The notes beneath the pieces are model-generated. The model was not told the DNA's origin, did no database searches, and worked only from the letters and a program-made list of their open reading frames with translations. This document shows positions 9,309 to 17,445 of a stretch of 64,000 nt of DNA, in pieces. The stretch is taken from contig NZ_JASLER010000084.1 in the NCBI RefSeq assembly GCF_030151085.1, positions 1 through 64,000 of the forward strand. The letters are read 5' to 3'. Both the position numbers and the translations under genes were made by a program. How positions within the stretch are numbered: the stretch's first letter is position 1; every line of letters begins with the position of its first letter. Source of the DNA: Bacteroides sp. Lineage in GTDB: Bacteria > Bacteroidota > Bacteroidia > Bacteroidales > Bacteroidaceae.

Positions 9309-10298
9309 ATGAAATATATTATCTTTTTATGTTTTTTGATCTTATGTTCTTGTTCCAATAGGAGCAAGAACATTGTAGCGGAAGTAAATGGATATAAGAT
9401 CTATTCTTCTGAATTATCACAATTGACTACGCAAGAAACCTTTGATCTGTTGAATACTGCGTTTGAGATAAAGTTAAAGGCGTTGGACGATTTGATTAAG
9501 CATAAACTAATAGAATATGAATCTATAGCTGCAGGAAAAACATTTGATACTTATTTGGGTGACTATGTAAAGAAGGTGATGATTACCAAGAAGGATAGCC
9601 TACTGATGGTATACGGATCAGTTAAAGATCGTGTTTTGCATTCTAGGGAGAGTTTAAACAAAGTGTCTTCTGAAAGTATTGAAGGAAATATCTCATTAAA
9701 GAATGATATAAGGGCAGCTGTAATTCAGCATTTGGCAGACTCGTTGTACAATAAAGCACAGATCAAAAGATTTCTTTATCCTCCTAAGCAACCCCATTGT
9801 ACTGTAGATGATTTAAATGTACGTTATAGAGGAAATCTTAAAGCAACAACGTCGTTTATTGTAGCGTCTGATTTTGATTGTAAGCGTTGCCTTGATTTTG
9901 AAAAGACATTAAAACGGATTTATAACGAATATAAGGATAGAGTAAAATTTGGTTTTATTAATTTTGCTGATGAACCAACTTTTGCATCTTTATCATGCGA
10001 GGCTGCTGCTAAATATAATAAGTTTTGGGAGTTTCATGATGCCATTTTTGAGCATGAAACTTTGGTCGACTCAACTTTTATTTTTAATATTGCCAATAAC
10101 TTCGGGTTAGACATAGAAGGATATAAGCAAGAACTAGTGTCTGCCGAAAACTATGATAAGGTAAACCATAGCATTAATAAACTAATGGAGCGAGGACTCT
10201 TTGCAACTCCCACCATTATTATTAATAACCGGTTGGTATATATTACAAATTCTTATGATGAACTAAAAGTACTACTGGACCAAGAATTACAAAACTGA
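9309..10298 (+). CDS. Lipoprotein with SurA-like N-terminus and DsbA/thioredoxin-fold domain
   Basis: 329 residues. The N-terminus MKYIIFLCFLILCSCSNRS is a lipoprotein signal. Residues about 22-150 (VAEVNGYKIYSSELSQL and the helices after it) resemble the SurA/PrsA chaperone N-domain. Residues about 165-325 form a thioredoxin_4/DsbA domain: strand FIVASDFDCKRC with an active-site C191-K-R-C194, the insertion helices, and ATPTIIIN with the cis-proline. It is therefore a likely periplasm-facing thiol oxidoreductase or isomerase. The CKRC motif differs from the classical CPHC. Its place directly before DUF4249 and a TonB receptor suggests it folds or modifies a disulfide in a partner or substrate; that is inference. 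Confidence 0.8.
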   Translation: MKYIIFLCFLILCSCSNRSKNIVAEVNGYKIYSSELSQLTTQETFDLLNTAFEIKLKALDDLIKHKLIEYESIAAGKTFDTYLGDYVKKVMITKKDSLLMVYGSVKDRVLHSRESLNKVSSESIEGNISLKNDIRAAVIQHLADSLYNKAQIKRFLYPPKQPHCTVDDLNVRYRGNLKATTSFIVASDFDCKRCLDFEKTLKRIYNEYKDRVKFGFINFADEPTFASLSCEAAAKYNKFWEFHDAIFEHETLVDSTFIFNIANNFGLDIEGYKQELVSAENYDKVNHSINKLMERGLFATPTIIINNRLVYITNSYDELKVLLDQELQN

Positions 10299-10313
10299 TA
10301 AATTCCACTAATT

Positions 10314-11306
10314 ATGATGAAACATTTAAGTATTACTATATTGGCGGGGTTATCACTAATTTTATCAGCCTGTGAAGAAGAGTTTGATATCTCTATCCCT
10401 GATTCTGTACTTGATGGGATAGTTTTCGATGGAGCAATAACCAACGAAAATCCACCTTACTTTTTCCTTTTGAGAAAGCCGGCTGTTATGTCGGCCGAAG
10501 ATGATCTGTATGAAGGTATTGAAGATGCTTTAATGATAGTGACAGATGTTACTGAAGGTATCAGAGATACGATGCAGGTAGTATATCCATACGGCGATTA
10601 TGGAGGTTACTTTTATGACTTCTATGATTATCACCAGAAGAAGAATGCTCGTGAGAATGTAAACGCCGGATATATTGAGGAGTCTTGTCGGGGCATGTAT
10701 GTCACTACCAAGATTTATGGTATAGAAGGGCATTCTTATAAATTGGAGATCTATTATAATGGCAAACATTATGAATCTGATATCCAAAAGATGGAACCTG
10801 CATTAGTTATCACTGATTTGAAAGTAAAGCGCTTCGATTTCAATGAAAAGGGAGGTAGGTGGGCACCATGCATCAGTTTTACTAATCCACCCGGAGTAGA
10901 CAACTATTATTTGTTCCGATTACATTCACGTACTAGTAACTATTTTACTTTTTCACGTCCACAGTCTTTGCTAGGTTTTGTTGGCACATTTTGGCAATAC
11001 TCAATATTAAGTGATGAGTATCTTGAAGAAAATGTGAAGGATTTCTTGATTGACGATGGGGAGAATCCTTTGGGATATCCCCCAGGGTGGAATTATCCTG
11101 CCTCTGACTCATTGTACGTGTGGGCACAAACGATCTCCAAGAGCTGCTACAATATCTTCGATCAGATGATACGGCAGTTTAGGGCAGATGGCGGTGCTTA
11201 TACGCCTGCTCCATCTTCCGTGATAAGTAACATAAGTGGAGGCGTATATGGATGTTTTCGTGTTAGTGCACTCTCCGAGAAAGGAATAGCTACGGAAGAA
11301 AAATAA
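10314..11306 (+). CDS. DUF4249 lipoprotein
   Basis: 330 residues starting MMKHLSITILAGLSLILSAC, a lipoprotein signal (a second ATG one codon on is equally possible). The sequence after the signal, including VLDGIVFDGAITNENPPYFFLLRKP and later YKLEIYYNGKHYESD, follows the DUF4249 pattern: a beta-rich outer-membrane lipoprotein nearly always encoded beside a TonB-dependent receptor. Here the receptor starts 33 bp after the stop. By analogy with SusD-like partners it may cap or assist the receptor, but no ligand is known for the family. The C-terminus is intact. Confidence 0.85.
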   Translation: MMKHLSITILAGLSLILSACEEEFDISIPDSVLDGIVFDGAITNENPPYFFLLRKPAVMSAEDDLYEGIEDALMIVTDVTEGIRDTMQVVYPYGDYGGYFYDFYDYHQKKNARENVNAGYIEESCRGMYVTTKIYGIEGHSYKLEIYYNGKHYESDIQKMEPALVITDLKVKRFDFNEKGGRWAPCISFTNPPGVDNYYLFRLHSRTSNYFTFSRPQSLLGFVGTFWQYSILSDEYLEENVKDFLIDDGENPLGYPPGWNYPASDSLYVWAQTISKSCYNIFDQMIRQFRADGGAYTPAPSSVISNISGGVYGCFRVSALSEKGIATEEK

Positions 11307-11339
11307 TACTTCTTTTTGAATTATAGAAATCAGAAACTG

Positions 11340-13571
11340 ATGAAACTGTTACTATTATATATCTGTTTTTTATCCTGTTCATGGCAAACCATTGTTGCTC
11401 AAAAGGTTGTTGTACGTGGACGTATAACCGATGCTAAAACTGGAGAAATCCTCTCGGATGCCAATGTTTTGGAAAGGAAATCCGGAGCGGGCATGGCGGC
11501 AAATTCATATGGGCTTTATTCTATTTCGCTGCCCAAGGGCGAATGTATACTTCAGTGTTCCATGTTAGGGTATATAACCTGGAGAGATACACTAGCCCTA
11601 TCAGCCAATGTGGTGGTAGATATTGCATTGAGACCTAATGAGTATTTGTTGAAAGGTGTAGAGATTGTGGGTGCCAGGAAGCATAGCGGCCAATTTGCTT
11701 TAGATGCGAAAAGCATACAAGCGTTGCCATCGGTGGGCGGGGAGCCCGATTTAATGAAGTCACTGCAATTTTTGCCAGGTGTACAAAGTGGTAATGAGGG
11801 ATCAAACAATATTTCGGTACGTGGAAGCAACCAATGGGGAAATCTGGTATTACTGGATGAAGCTGTAGTCTATAATCCCAGCCATGTACTCTCTTTCTTC
11901 TCAGTATTTAATAATGATGCAATACGTGAGGTTAATCTCTATAAATCGTTTTTCCCGCTGAAGTATGGAGGGCGGTCTTCGTCTGTTATAGATGTGCGGA
12001 TGCGCGAAGGTAACAGTAAAGAGAGTGAGCGAAGTGCTAGTTTGGGACTGATTGCCTCGAAAGTCATGTTTGAAGGTCCACTGAAGAAGAAAGAAGGCTC
12101 TTATTTGGTTTCTGGCAGATTTGGATACCCCGGAGTTGTAGTCGGATTATTAGGAAGCGATCTGACATCAAAGCCACAGATGTGGTTTTACGATGTAAAT
12201 GCCAAGGTGAATAGAACGCTGAATGATCATAACCGACTCTATTTCTCACTCTATAGCGGTGGTGACCACACGGTATTCAACAAATTGGTGAAGGGGTATG
12301 GAATGGATTGGGGCAATGCTACTGCTACCATGCGTTGGAATCATATATCGAATGATAAAACTAATGTGAATACAAGTGCCGTATTCAGCAACTATTATTA
12401 TAAATATAAATCATTATCCGATGGATTGAGATACGCTTGGAAGTCGAATATGCAGTCTTATCAGCTTAAGTCCGACTGGGAAAGGTATCAGAATAATCTA
12501 CTGAACTTTAAGGCGGGCATAAACTTACATTATTTCACTACAATACCTGGTATTATTGAAAAGTCCGGTAAAGATTCTAACATTACTCCTTCGCAAATGC
12601 CACGAAAAAACCTGTGGGATGCAGCACTTTATGCAGAAGTAAATTATAAATTCTTGCCCCGTTTTCAGTTAAATGCCGGCATCAGGTTGTCAGTACTCCA
12701 TGCACCGTCTTCTTCTTACTATGCTGCCAAAACATTTGTGATGCCGGAACCTCGTGCTGAACTGACTTTTGCACCAAACCCATCTCATCGTTTTTCTGCA
12801 TCCTATACTCAGGCTTCGCAAAGTATACACATGCTTACCACTTCTTCGGTAGGTATACCTTCGGATGTATGGATGCCTGCCAATGCACTTTTAAAGCCTT
12901 CTGTAATGCGACAATTGGCATTGGGATATGAGTGTAATTTCCCTGACAGGGAATATACCTTGTCGCTGGAAGCCTATTTGCGTAGGACGAACCATGTGGT
13001 AGATTATCGTGATAATGCCGATATTTTTCAGAATGACCGGATAGAAAGTGAGTTAGAGACAGGCTTTGCCAAGGGATGCGGATTTGAGTTTTACTTCTCC
13101 AAGAATAAAGGACCTGTAACTGGATGGCTTAGCTATACACTTTCGCGGGCACGAAATCATATTGGTGGTATGAAGTATAGACCAGTGTATGACAGGCCAC
13201 ATAACTTGAAGCTTTTCCTGAATTGGGAGGTGAGTCCTTATTGGTCACTATCTTCTACTTTTTCTTATGCTTCGGGTATGAACCTGACGCTTCCAATAGG
13301 AAAGTACTACTCGGAACATGTATTGGTTTATATCTATTCTACACGGAATGGGTATCGTGCTCCCGCATTTCACCAACTTGATTTTTCGACCACTTGGCAC
13401 ATCAGGCAAGATCGTAGTCTGAGCTTCTCGATTGTTAATGCCTATAGCCGGAAGAATGTTTTTTCTATTTATGCCGGACGTCAAGGTCATAGCGCTGTGG
13501 ATAAAGGTCGTGTCTATAAATTGTATCTCTATGGTATTGTTCCGTCTTTGAACTATACTTTTAAATTTTGA
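11340..13571 (+). CDS. TonB-dependent receptor with carboxypeptidase-like N-terminal domain
   Basis: Outer-membrane active transporter, about 743 residues. The ATG at 11340 gives MKLLLLYICFLSCSWQTIVAQ, a signal peptide; a TTG eight codons earlier is rejected. Residues about 25-110 are a carboxypeptidase-regulatory-like (CarboxypepD_reg) domain (VVRGRITDAKTGEILSDANV). The plug domain follows, with LKSLQFLPGVQSG-like plug sequence and NNISVRGSNQWGNLVLLDE, then a long beta-barrel ending in aromatic YTFKF, the usual outer-membrane insertion signal. It is shorter than SusC proteins and lacks their typical partner, pairing instead with the DUF4249 lipoprotein upstream. The substrate is unknown. It is the last gene of the cluster. 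Confidence 0.92.
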   Translation: MKLLLLYICFLSCSWQTIVAQKVVVRGRITDAKTGEILSDANVLERKSGAGMAANSYGLYSISLPKGECILQCSMLGYITWRDTLALSANVVVDIALRPNEYLLKGVEIVGARKHSGQFALDAKSIQALPSVGGEPDLMKSLQFLPGVQSGNEGSNNISVRGSNQWGNLVLLDEAVVYNPSHVLSFFSVFNNDAIREVNLYKSFFPLKYGGRSSSVIDVRMREGNSKESERSASLGLIASKVMFEGPLKKKEGSYLVSGRFGYPGVVVGLLGSDLTSKPQMWFYDVNAKVNRTLNDHNRLYFSLYSGGDHTVFNKLVKGYGMDWGNATATMRWNHISNDKTNVNTSAVFSNYYYKYKSLSDGLRYAWKSNMQSYQLKSDWERYQNNLLNFKAGINLHYFTTIPGIIEKSGKDSNITPSQMPRKNLWDAALYAEVNYKFLPRFQLNAGIRLSVLHAPSSSYYAAKTFVMPEPRAELTFAPNPSHRFSASYTQASQSIHMLTTSSVGIPSDVWMPANALLKPSVMRQLALGYECNFPDREYTLSLEAYLRRTNHVVDYRDNADIFQNDRIESELETGFAKGCGFEFYFSKNKGPVTGWLSYTLSRARNHIGGMKYRPVYDRPHNLKLFLNWEVSPYWSLSSTFSYASGMNLTLPIGKYYSEHVLVYIYSTRNGYRAPAFHQLDFSTTWHIRQDRSLSFSIVNAYSRKNVFSIYAGRQGHSAVDKGRVYKLYLYGIVPSLNYTFKF

Positions 13572-13631
13572 AAAAGGAATCTATGATTGGACGAAATTGA
13601 TTTTACTTATTAAGATTTCACTGAAAAACCA

Positions 13632-13639
13632 TACCTTTG
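13632..13639 (+). promoter_or_regulatory. Bacteroides -7 box before the LOG-family gene
   Basis: TACCTTTG matches TAnnTTTG. No good TTTG is visible 19-20 bp upstream. The box overlaps the upstream extension of the next reading frame, which supports starting that gene at 13673. Confidence 0.5.
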
Positions 13640-13672
13640 CACTCACTATTAATATTAGATGAAGAGGACTCC

Positions 13673-14260
13673 ATGAATAAGATAACTTCCGTATGTGTTT
13701 ACAGTGCTTCAAGTACAAAGATTGACCCTGTATATTTCGATGCTGCCCGTGAATTGGGTACCTTGTTGGGACAAAAGCAAATCCGCCTGATTAATGGAGC
13801 GGGAAATATGGGATTAATGTCCGCTGTGGCCGATGCCACACTTGCTGCCGGAGGTGAAGTGACCGGAGTGATTCCTCATTTTATGGTAGAGCAGGGCTGG
13901 CATCATACAGGGCTGACCAAACTTGTTCAAGTGGAGAGCATGCACGAACGCAAAAAACTAATGGCCGACCTTAGTGACGCCATTATTGCCTTACCCGGAG
14001 GATGCGGCACTTTAGAAGAACTTTTGGAAGCGATAACCTGGAAGCAATTGGGGCTGTACCTCAATCCCATTGTCATACTGAATACCAAAGGTTTCTTCGA
14101 TCCTCTGCTTGCCATGCTTCAGAAAGCAGTAGATGAAAACTTTATGCGTGCGCAGCATGGTGCCATCTGGCATGTAGCCCATACTCCGCAAGAAGCTGTT
14201 GACTTGATACATACTACTCCTTTGTGGGACGCTTCTATCCGTAAATTTGCCGCTATATGA
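13673..14260 (+). CDS. LOG-family (TIGR00730) Rossmann-fold nucleotide hydrolase
   Basis: About 195 residues starting MNKITSVCVYSASSTKI, preceded by AGAGGA as ribosome binding site; a longer frame from 13637 overlaps the promoter box. The lysine decarboxylase-like Rossmann fold of the LOG family is shown by GAGNMGLMSAVADA near residue 42 and the signature LPGGCGTLEELLEAITWKQ near residue 108. Relatives hydrolyse nucleoside 5'-monophosphates at the N-glycosidic bond (cytokinin-activating or nucleotide salvage activity) in the cytoplasm; older annotations as lysine decarboxylase are wrong. Its stop overlaps the DUF4271 start by ATGA, so the two are translationally coupled. Confidence 0.9.
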   Translation: MNKITSVCVYSASSTKIDPVYFDAARELGTLLGQKQIRLINGAGNMGLMSAVADATLAAGGEVTGVIPHFMVEQGWHHTGLTKLVQVESMHERKKLMADLSDAIIALPGGCGTLEELLEAITWKQLGLYLNPIVILNTKGFFDPLLAMLQKAVDENFMRAQHGAIWHVAHTPQEAVDLIHTTPLWDASIRKFAAI

Positions 14261-14988
14261 TAACGATGTTGATGGCTTGGATAGTAGCCGGGGCAGAGGG
14301 AATTCCTATTCCTTATTCTCCGAGAATCGATGATTGTATCACAGTTGTCCTTCTAGGCTGCTTCTTTTTGTCGTCATACGTTCTGTCTCGTAGCCGCAAG
14401 TTTTTGTTACAGTTGGTTAAGGATTTTCTGTTGCACCGTGAACGCACCAGTATCTTTGCTACTTCTACTGCGACGGATATGCGCTATCTGTTGCTGTTGA
14501 TTTTGCAGACCTGTGTACTTGCCGGAGTTTATTTTTTCAATTATTTCAATGATGAGCAACCCGGTTTAGTGCAGCATGTACCACCGGTCGTTTTACTGGG
14601 AGTTTATGTAGGGATATGTTTACTCTTCCTGTTTCTGAAATGGCTGATTTATTCTTTTTTAGGTTGGATTTTTTTTGACGATAGCACCACTGCTCTTTGG
14701 ATTGAATCATATTCTACACTACTTTACTACCTTGGATTTGCTCTATTTCCGTTTGTTCTGTTTATAGTCTATTTTGATTTAAGTCTGCAATTTACGGTAA
14801 TAATTGGATTATTTTTACTCTTTTTGACTGGAATATTGATATTCTATAAGTGGTTAAAGCTTTTTTGTAACAATTTATATGGAAGTCTCCTTTTAATTTT
14901 GTACTTTTGTGCCCTTGAAATCGTACCTTGTTTTATGTTATATCAAGGGATGATGCAGCTAAACGATTATTTGATAATAAATTTTTAG
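14257..14988 (+). CDS. DUF4271 multi-pass membrane protein
   Basis: 243 residues, strongly hydrophobic, with about six transmembrane segments, such as CITVVLLGCFFLSSYVL, YLLLLILQTCVLAGVYFF and VLLGVYVGICLLFLFLKW. The pattern, the length and the position just upstream of hemD match the Bacteroidota-specific DUF4271 family, which has no known function. The start overlaps the preceding stop by four bases, and hemD starts five bases after its own stop, so all three genes belong to one transcript. Being next to a uroporphyrinogen-III synthase is a conserved arrangement but does not by itself tell its function. Confidence 0.82.
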   Translation: MITMLMAWIVAGAEGIPIPYSPRIDDCITVVLLGCFFLSSYVLSRSRKFLLQLVKDFLLHRERTSIFATSTATDMRYLLLLILQTCVLAGVYFFNYFNDEQPGLVQHVPPVVLLGVYVGICLLFLFLKWLIYSFLGWIFFDDSTTALWIESYSTLLYYLGFALFPFVLFIVYFDLSLQFTVIIGLFLLFLTGILIFYKWLKLFCNNLYGSLLLILYFCALEIVPCFMLYQGMMQLNDYLIINF

Positions 14989-14992
14989 GACG

Positions 14993-15745
14993 TTGAAAAT
15001 AAAGAAAGTACTTGTGTCGCAGCCGAAACCGGCATCAGAGAAATCTCCTTACTACGACATAGCCGATAAATACGGTGTGAAAATTGATTTTCATCCGTTT
15101 ATTAAGGTGGAGAGCGTTTCTGCGAAAGAGTTTAGACAACAAAAAGTGTCTGTATTAGATCACTCTGCTGTCGTTTTCACTTCGCGTCATGCAATTGACC
15201 ACTTTTTCCATCTTTGTACGGAATTGCGTGTAACAATACCTGAGACCATGAAATATTTCTGTGTGTCAGAGACTATTGCACTCTATATCCAGAAGTACGT
15301 ACAGTATCGTAAGCGTAAGATTTTCTTTGGAAATACCGGAAAGTTTGATGATCTTATGCCTTCTATCATTAAGCACAAGACTGAAAAGTACTTGGTGCCG
15401 ATGTCGGATGTGCATACCGAAGAAATCAAAAATTTGTTGGAGAAGAATAAGATCCAGCATAATGAGGTTATTATGTACCGCACGGTCAGCAATGATTTCC
15501 CTGCGGATGAGAAATTTGACTATGATATGTTAGTGTTCTTCAGCCCTGCCGGAGTTTCTTCTCTGAAGAAGAATTTCCCGGATTTTGAGCAGAAGGAAAT
15601 CAAGATCGGAACATTTGGCTCTACAACTGCACAAGCAGTGCGTGATGCCGGACTTCGTCTGGATTTGGAAGCACCTAGTGTGCAGGCACCTTCTATGACG
15701 GCAGCACTGGACATGTTCATCAAGGAGAATAATAAAGGAAAGTAA
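14993..15745 (+). CDS. hemD: Uroporphyrinogen-III synthase family protein
   Basis: 250 residues beginning MKIKKVLVSQPKPASEKSPY. The start is a TTG at 14993 with AGGA a few bases before it; no in-frame ATG occurs before the conserved SQPKP block, so TTG is well supported. HemD closes the linear tetrapyrrole hydroxymethylbilane to uroporphyrinogen III. Two alternating Rossmann-like domains are visible: VVFTSRHAIDHFF in the first, and VFFSPAGVSSLKKNFP with IGTFGSTTAQAVRDAG in the second. The family is poorly conserved, so the call rests on these two motifs and the neighbourhood. A strong terminator follows 73 bp after the stop. Confidence 0.88.
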   Translation: MKIKKVLVSQPKPASEKSPYYDIADKYGVKIDFHPFIKVESVSAKEFRQQKVSVLDHSAVVFTSRHAIDHFFHLCTELRVTIPETMKYFCVSETIALYIQKYVQYRKRKIFFGNTGKFDDLMPSIIKHKTEKYLVPMSDVHTEEIKNLLEKNKIQHNEVIMYRTVSNDFPADEKFDYDMLVFFSPAGVSSLKKNFPDFEQKEIKIGTFGSTTAQAVRDAGLRLDLEAPSVQAPSMTAALDMFIKENNKGK

Positions 15746-15817
15746 ATTTAGTTATGAGCTATAAGTTATGAGCTATTTGCTTGTGACTTGTTGCTGTAAC
15801 GGTAAATTTTATGATTA

Positions 15818-15873
15818 CGAGCTACAAGTGGTTGTGCTTTTATGCCGCCAGGCACTTGTAGCTCGCTTTTTTT
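15818..15873 (+). terminator. Rho-independent terminator after hemD
   Basis: A perfect 13-bp stem, CGAGCTACAAGTG (15818-15830) with CACTTGTAGCTCG (15853-15865), is followed by CTTTTTTT. It ends only 14 bp before the rnpA start, so rnpA must be served by a promoter inside this gap or by read-through. Confidence 0.85.
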
Positions 15874-15887
15874 GTAGCACATAACTT

Positions 15888-16346
15888 ATGGAGAATACCC
15901 TGCGTAAGCCCGAGAGGCTCGATAAGAAGAAAATAATAGAGAAGATGTTTGCGGGCGGAGCACGTTCGTTTTCGGTCTTCCCCTTACGCGTGGTATATTT
16001 GCCTGTAGAGGAGTTGGATGCACCCGCTTCCATTCTTGTAAGTGTATCGAAACGCCGCTTTAAGCGTGCTGTGAAGCGTAATCGGGTGAAACGTCAAATA
16101 CGGGAGGCATATCGTGTCAATAAGCATGAATTGCTGAAAGTATTGGATGAAAATCACTCTCGGTTGGCAATTGCATTTATTTATCTTTCAGACCAATTGG
16201 TGGAGTCTTCTTTGATAGAAGACAGAATAAAGATTGCTTTGGCACGTATTGCTGAAAAGGTAATTTCTTCATCTGCCGTTGCACTTCCTTTAAAGACTGA
16301 GGATACACTTTCTCCGGAATCCGAAACTCCGGTACAACTTCCTTAG
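15888..16346 (+). CDS. rnpA: Ribonuclease P protein component
   Basis: Protein subunit of RNase P, which trims tRNA 5' leaders. The signature RNR block is clear at residues about 57-79 (KRRFKRAVKRNRVKRQIREA), and the N-terminal LRKPERLDKKKIIEKMFAGG matches family members. At 152 residues it is slightly long, owing to a low-complexity acidic C-terminal tail (SSAVALPLKTEDTLSPESET) that is probably dispensable. yidD begins five bases after its stop, the classic rnpA-yidD pair; rpmH, its usual upstream partner in other phyla, is absent here. Confidence 0.95.
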   Translation: MENTLRKPERLDKKKIIEKMFAGGARSFSVFPLRVVYLPVEELDAPASILVSVSKRRFKRAVKRNRVKRQIREAYRVNKHELLKVLDENHSRLAIAFIYLSDQLVESSLIEDRIKIALARIAEKVISSSAVALPLKTEDTLSPESETPVQLP

Positions 16347-16351
16347 TCGGT

Positions 16352-16573
16352 ATGAAAAGGCTGCTTTCATATCTGTTGTTACTTCCCATTTATTTTTATC
16401 AGAAGTGTATTTCGCCCATGACTTCCCCATCATGCCGGTTTACTCCTACTTGTTCGCAATATGCTGTGGAGGCCATTAAGAAACATGGTCCTTTCAAAGG
16501 CTTCTATTTGGCGGTGAGACGTATTTTGCGTTGCCATCCTTGGGGAGGTTCCGGATATGATCCTGTTCCATGA
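16352..16573 (+). CDS. yidD: Membrane protein insertion efficiency factor YidD
   Basis: 73 residues with the hallmark cysteine and proline-rich motif SCRFTPTCSQYAVEAIKKHG and a C-terminal CHPWGGSGYDPVP. YidD is a small inner-membrane-associated protein that helps YidC insert membrane proteins. Coupled to rnpA upstream and TatD downstream (13 bp gap). Full length and intact. Confidence 0.96.
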   Translation: MKRLLSYLLLLPIYFYQKCISPMTSPSCRFTPTCSQYAVEAIKKHGPFKGFYLAVRRILRCHPWGGSGYDPVP

Positions 16574-16586
16574 ATAACTTTGTCTC

Positions 16587-17237
16587 ATGAAGATTCCTGT
16601 TGACATACATACCCACCAATTGTCCGTAGTGCCCGGAGAGGCGATTGTAAACTGCTATCCTGAGACGTTTGCCCCGCATGAAGGTTGCTGGTATTCTGTG
16701 GGAATACATCCTTGGCATCTTATGCTTTCCGCTGATCAGGGAGAACAGGATGACCGTAGGAAGATTCTTGCAGAGTTGGTGAACCATTCGCAGGTATTGG
16801 CTATTGGAGAAGCTGGGCTGGATAAATTGGCGGATGCTCCGATGGCTATGCAGATAGAATTCTTTGAACATCAAGCCCGGTTGGCTATGGAGGTTGATAA
16901 ACCTTTAATCATTCATTTGGTTAAGGCGGCGGATGAACTGTTGAAGCTGAAACACACCTTGCGCCCTGCAAATCCATGGATTATTCATGGTTTTCGTGGT
17001 AAAGCGGCGATGGCTCAGGAATATCTTCGGCATGGCTTTTATCTTTCATTCGGAGAGAAATATCAGGAAGAAGTACTTCGGCTGACTCCTGTTGAGCGGT
17101 TGTTCATTGAGACTGATGAAAGTGTGATTCCTGTTGTCGAGTTATATGAACGTGCGGCGCATCTTCGTGGAGTTACTGGGGATGAACTTTTGGAATCGGT
17201 GCGGCAAAATATCCGTAAAGCCTTTTTTAAGCTATAA
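16587..17237 (+). CDS. TatD-family metal-dependent hydrolase
   Basis: 216 residues, shorter than the usual 250-265 of TatD. Metal ligands of the amidohydrolase-type TIM barrel are recognisable: DIHTHQ at the N-terminus, AIGEAGLDK near residue 72, PLIIHLVKA near 109, WIIHGFRGK near 130 and FIETDES near 173. The protein is therefore a likely active nuclease or hydrolase, probably a 3'-5' exonuclease as in characterised TatD proteins. The shorter length mostly reflects compact loops, not truncation. It is the fourth gene in the rnpA-yidD run and is followed by a new promoter for tyrS. Confidence 0.88.
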   Translation: MKIPVDIHTHQLSVVPGEAIVNCYPETFAPHEGCWYSVGIHPWHLMLSADQGEQDDRRKILAELVNHSQVLAIGEAGLDKLADAPMAMQIEFFEHQARLAMEVDKPLIIHLVKAADELLKLKHTLRPANPWIIHGFRGKAAMAQEYLRHGFYLSFGEKYQEEVLRLTPVERLFIETDESVIPVVELYERAAHLRGVTGDELLESVRQNIRKAFFKL

Positions 17238-17240
17238 GAG

Positions 17241-17271
17241 TTGTAACTTCAAATAAAGTGTCGTACTTTTG
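17241..17271 (+). promoter_or_regulatory. Promoter for the tyrS transcript
   Basis: TTG at 17241-17243 and TACTTTTG at 17264-17271 with a 20-bp spacer match the Bacteroides promoter form. Transcription from here would give a leader of about 165 nt that contains the 22-bp repeat array. Confidence 0.65.
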
Positions 17272-17303
17272 TAGGCACTAATTATGTATCAATCACTTGG
17301 CAG

Positions 17304-17440
17304 ATAATCGGTTTATTAGATGATATAATCGGATTTATAACAAAAATATAATCGGACGATTATAAAAATATAACCAGATTGCCCAAAAAACATAATCAGT
17401 CAGTTATATAAATAATCGTTTAAATAATAATAATATAATC
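17304..17440. repeat. 22-bp-period dyad array in the tyrS leader
   Basis: ATAATC (once ATAACC) starts at 17304, 17325, 17348, 17370, 17392, 17412 and 17435: seven copies spaced 20-23 bp. Most copies open a small dyad, best in unit three where ATAATCG and CGATTAT are separated by two bases. No gene or known leader peptide is visible in the gap 17272-17445. Confidence 0.85.
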
Positions 17441-17445
17441 ATTCG

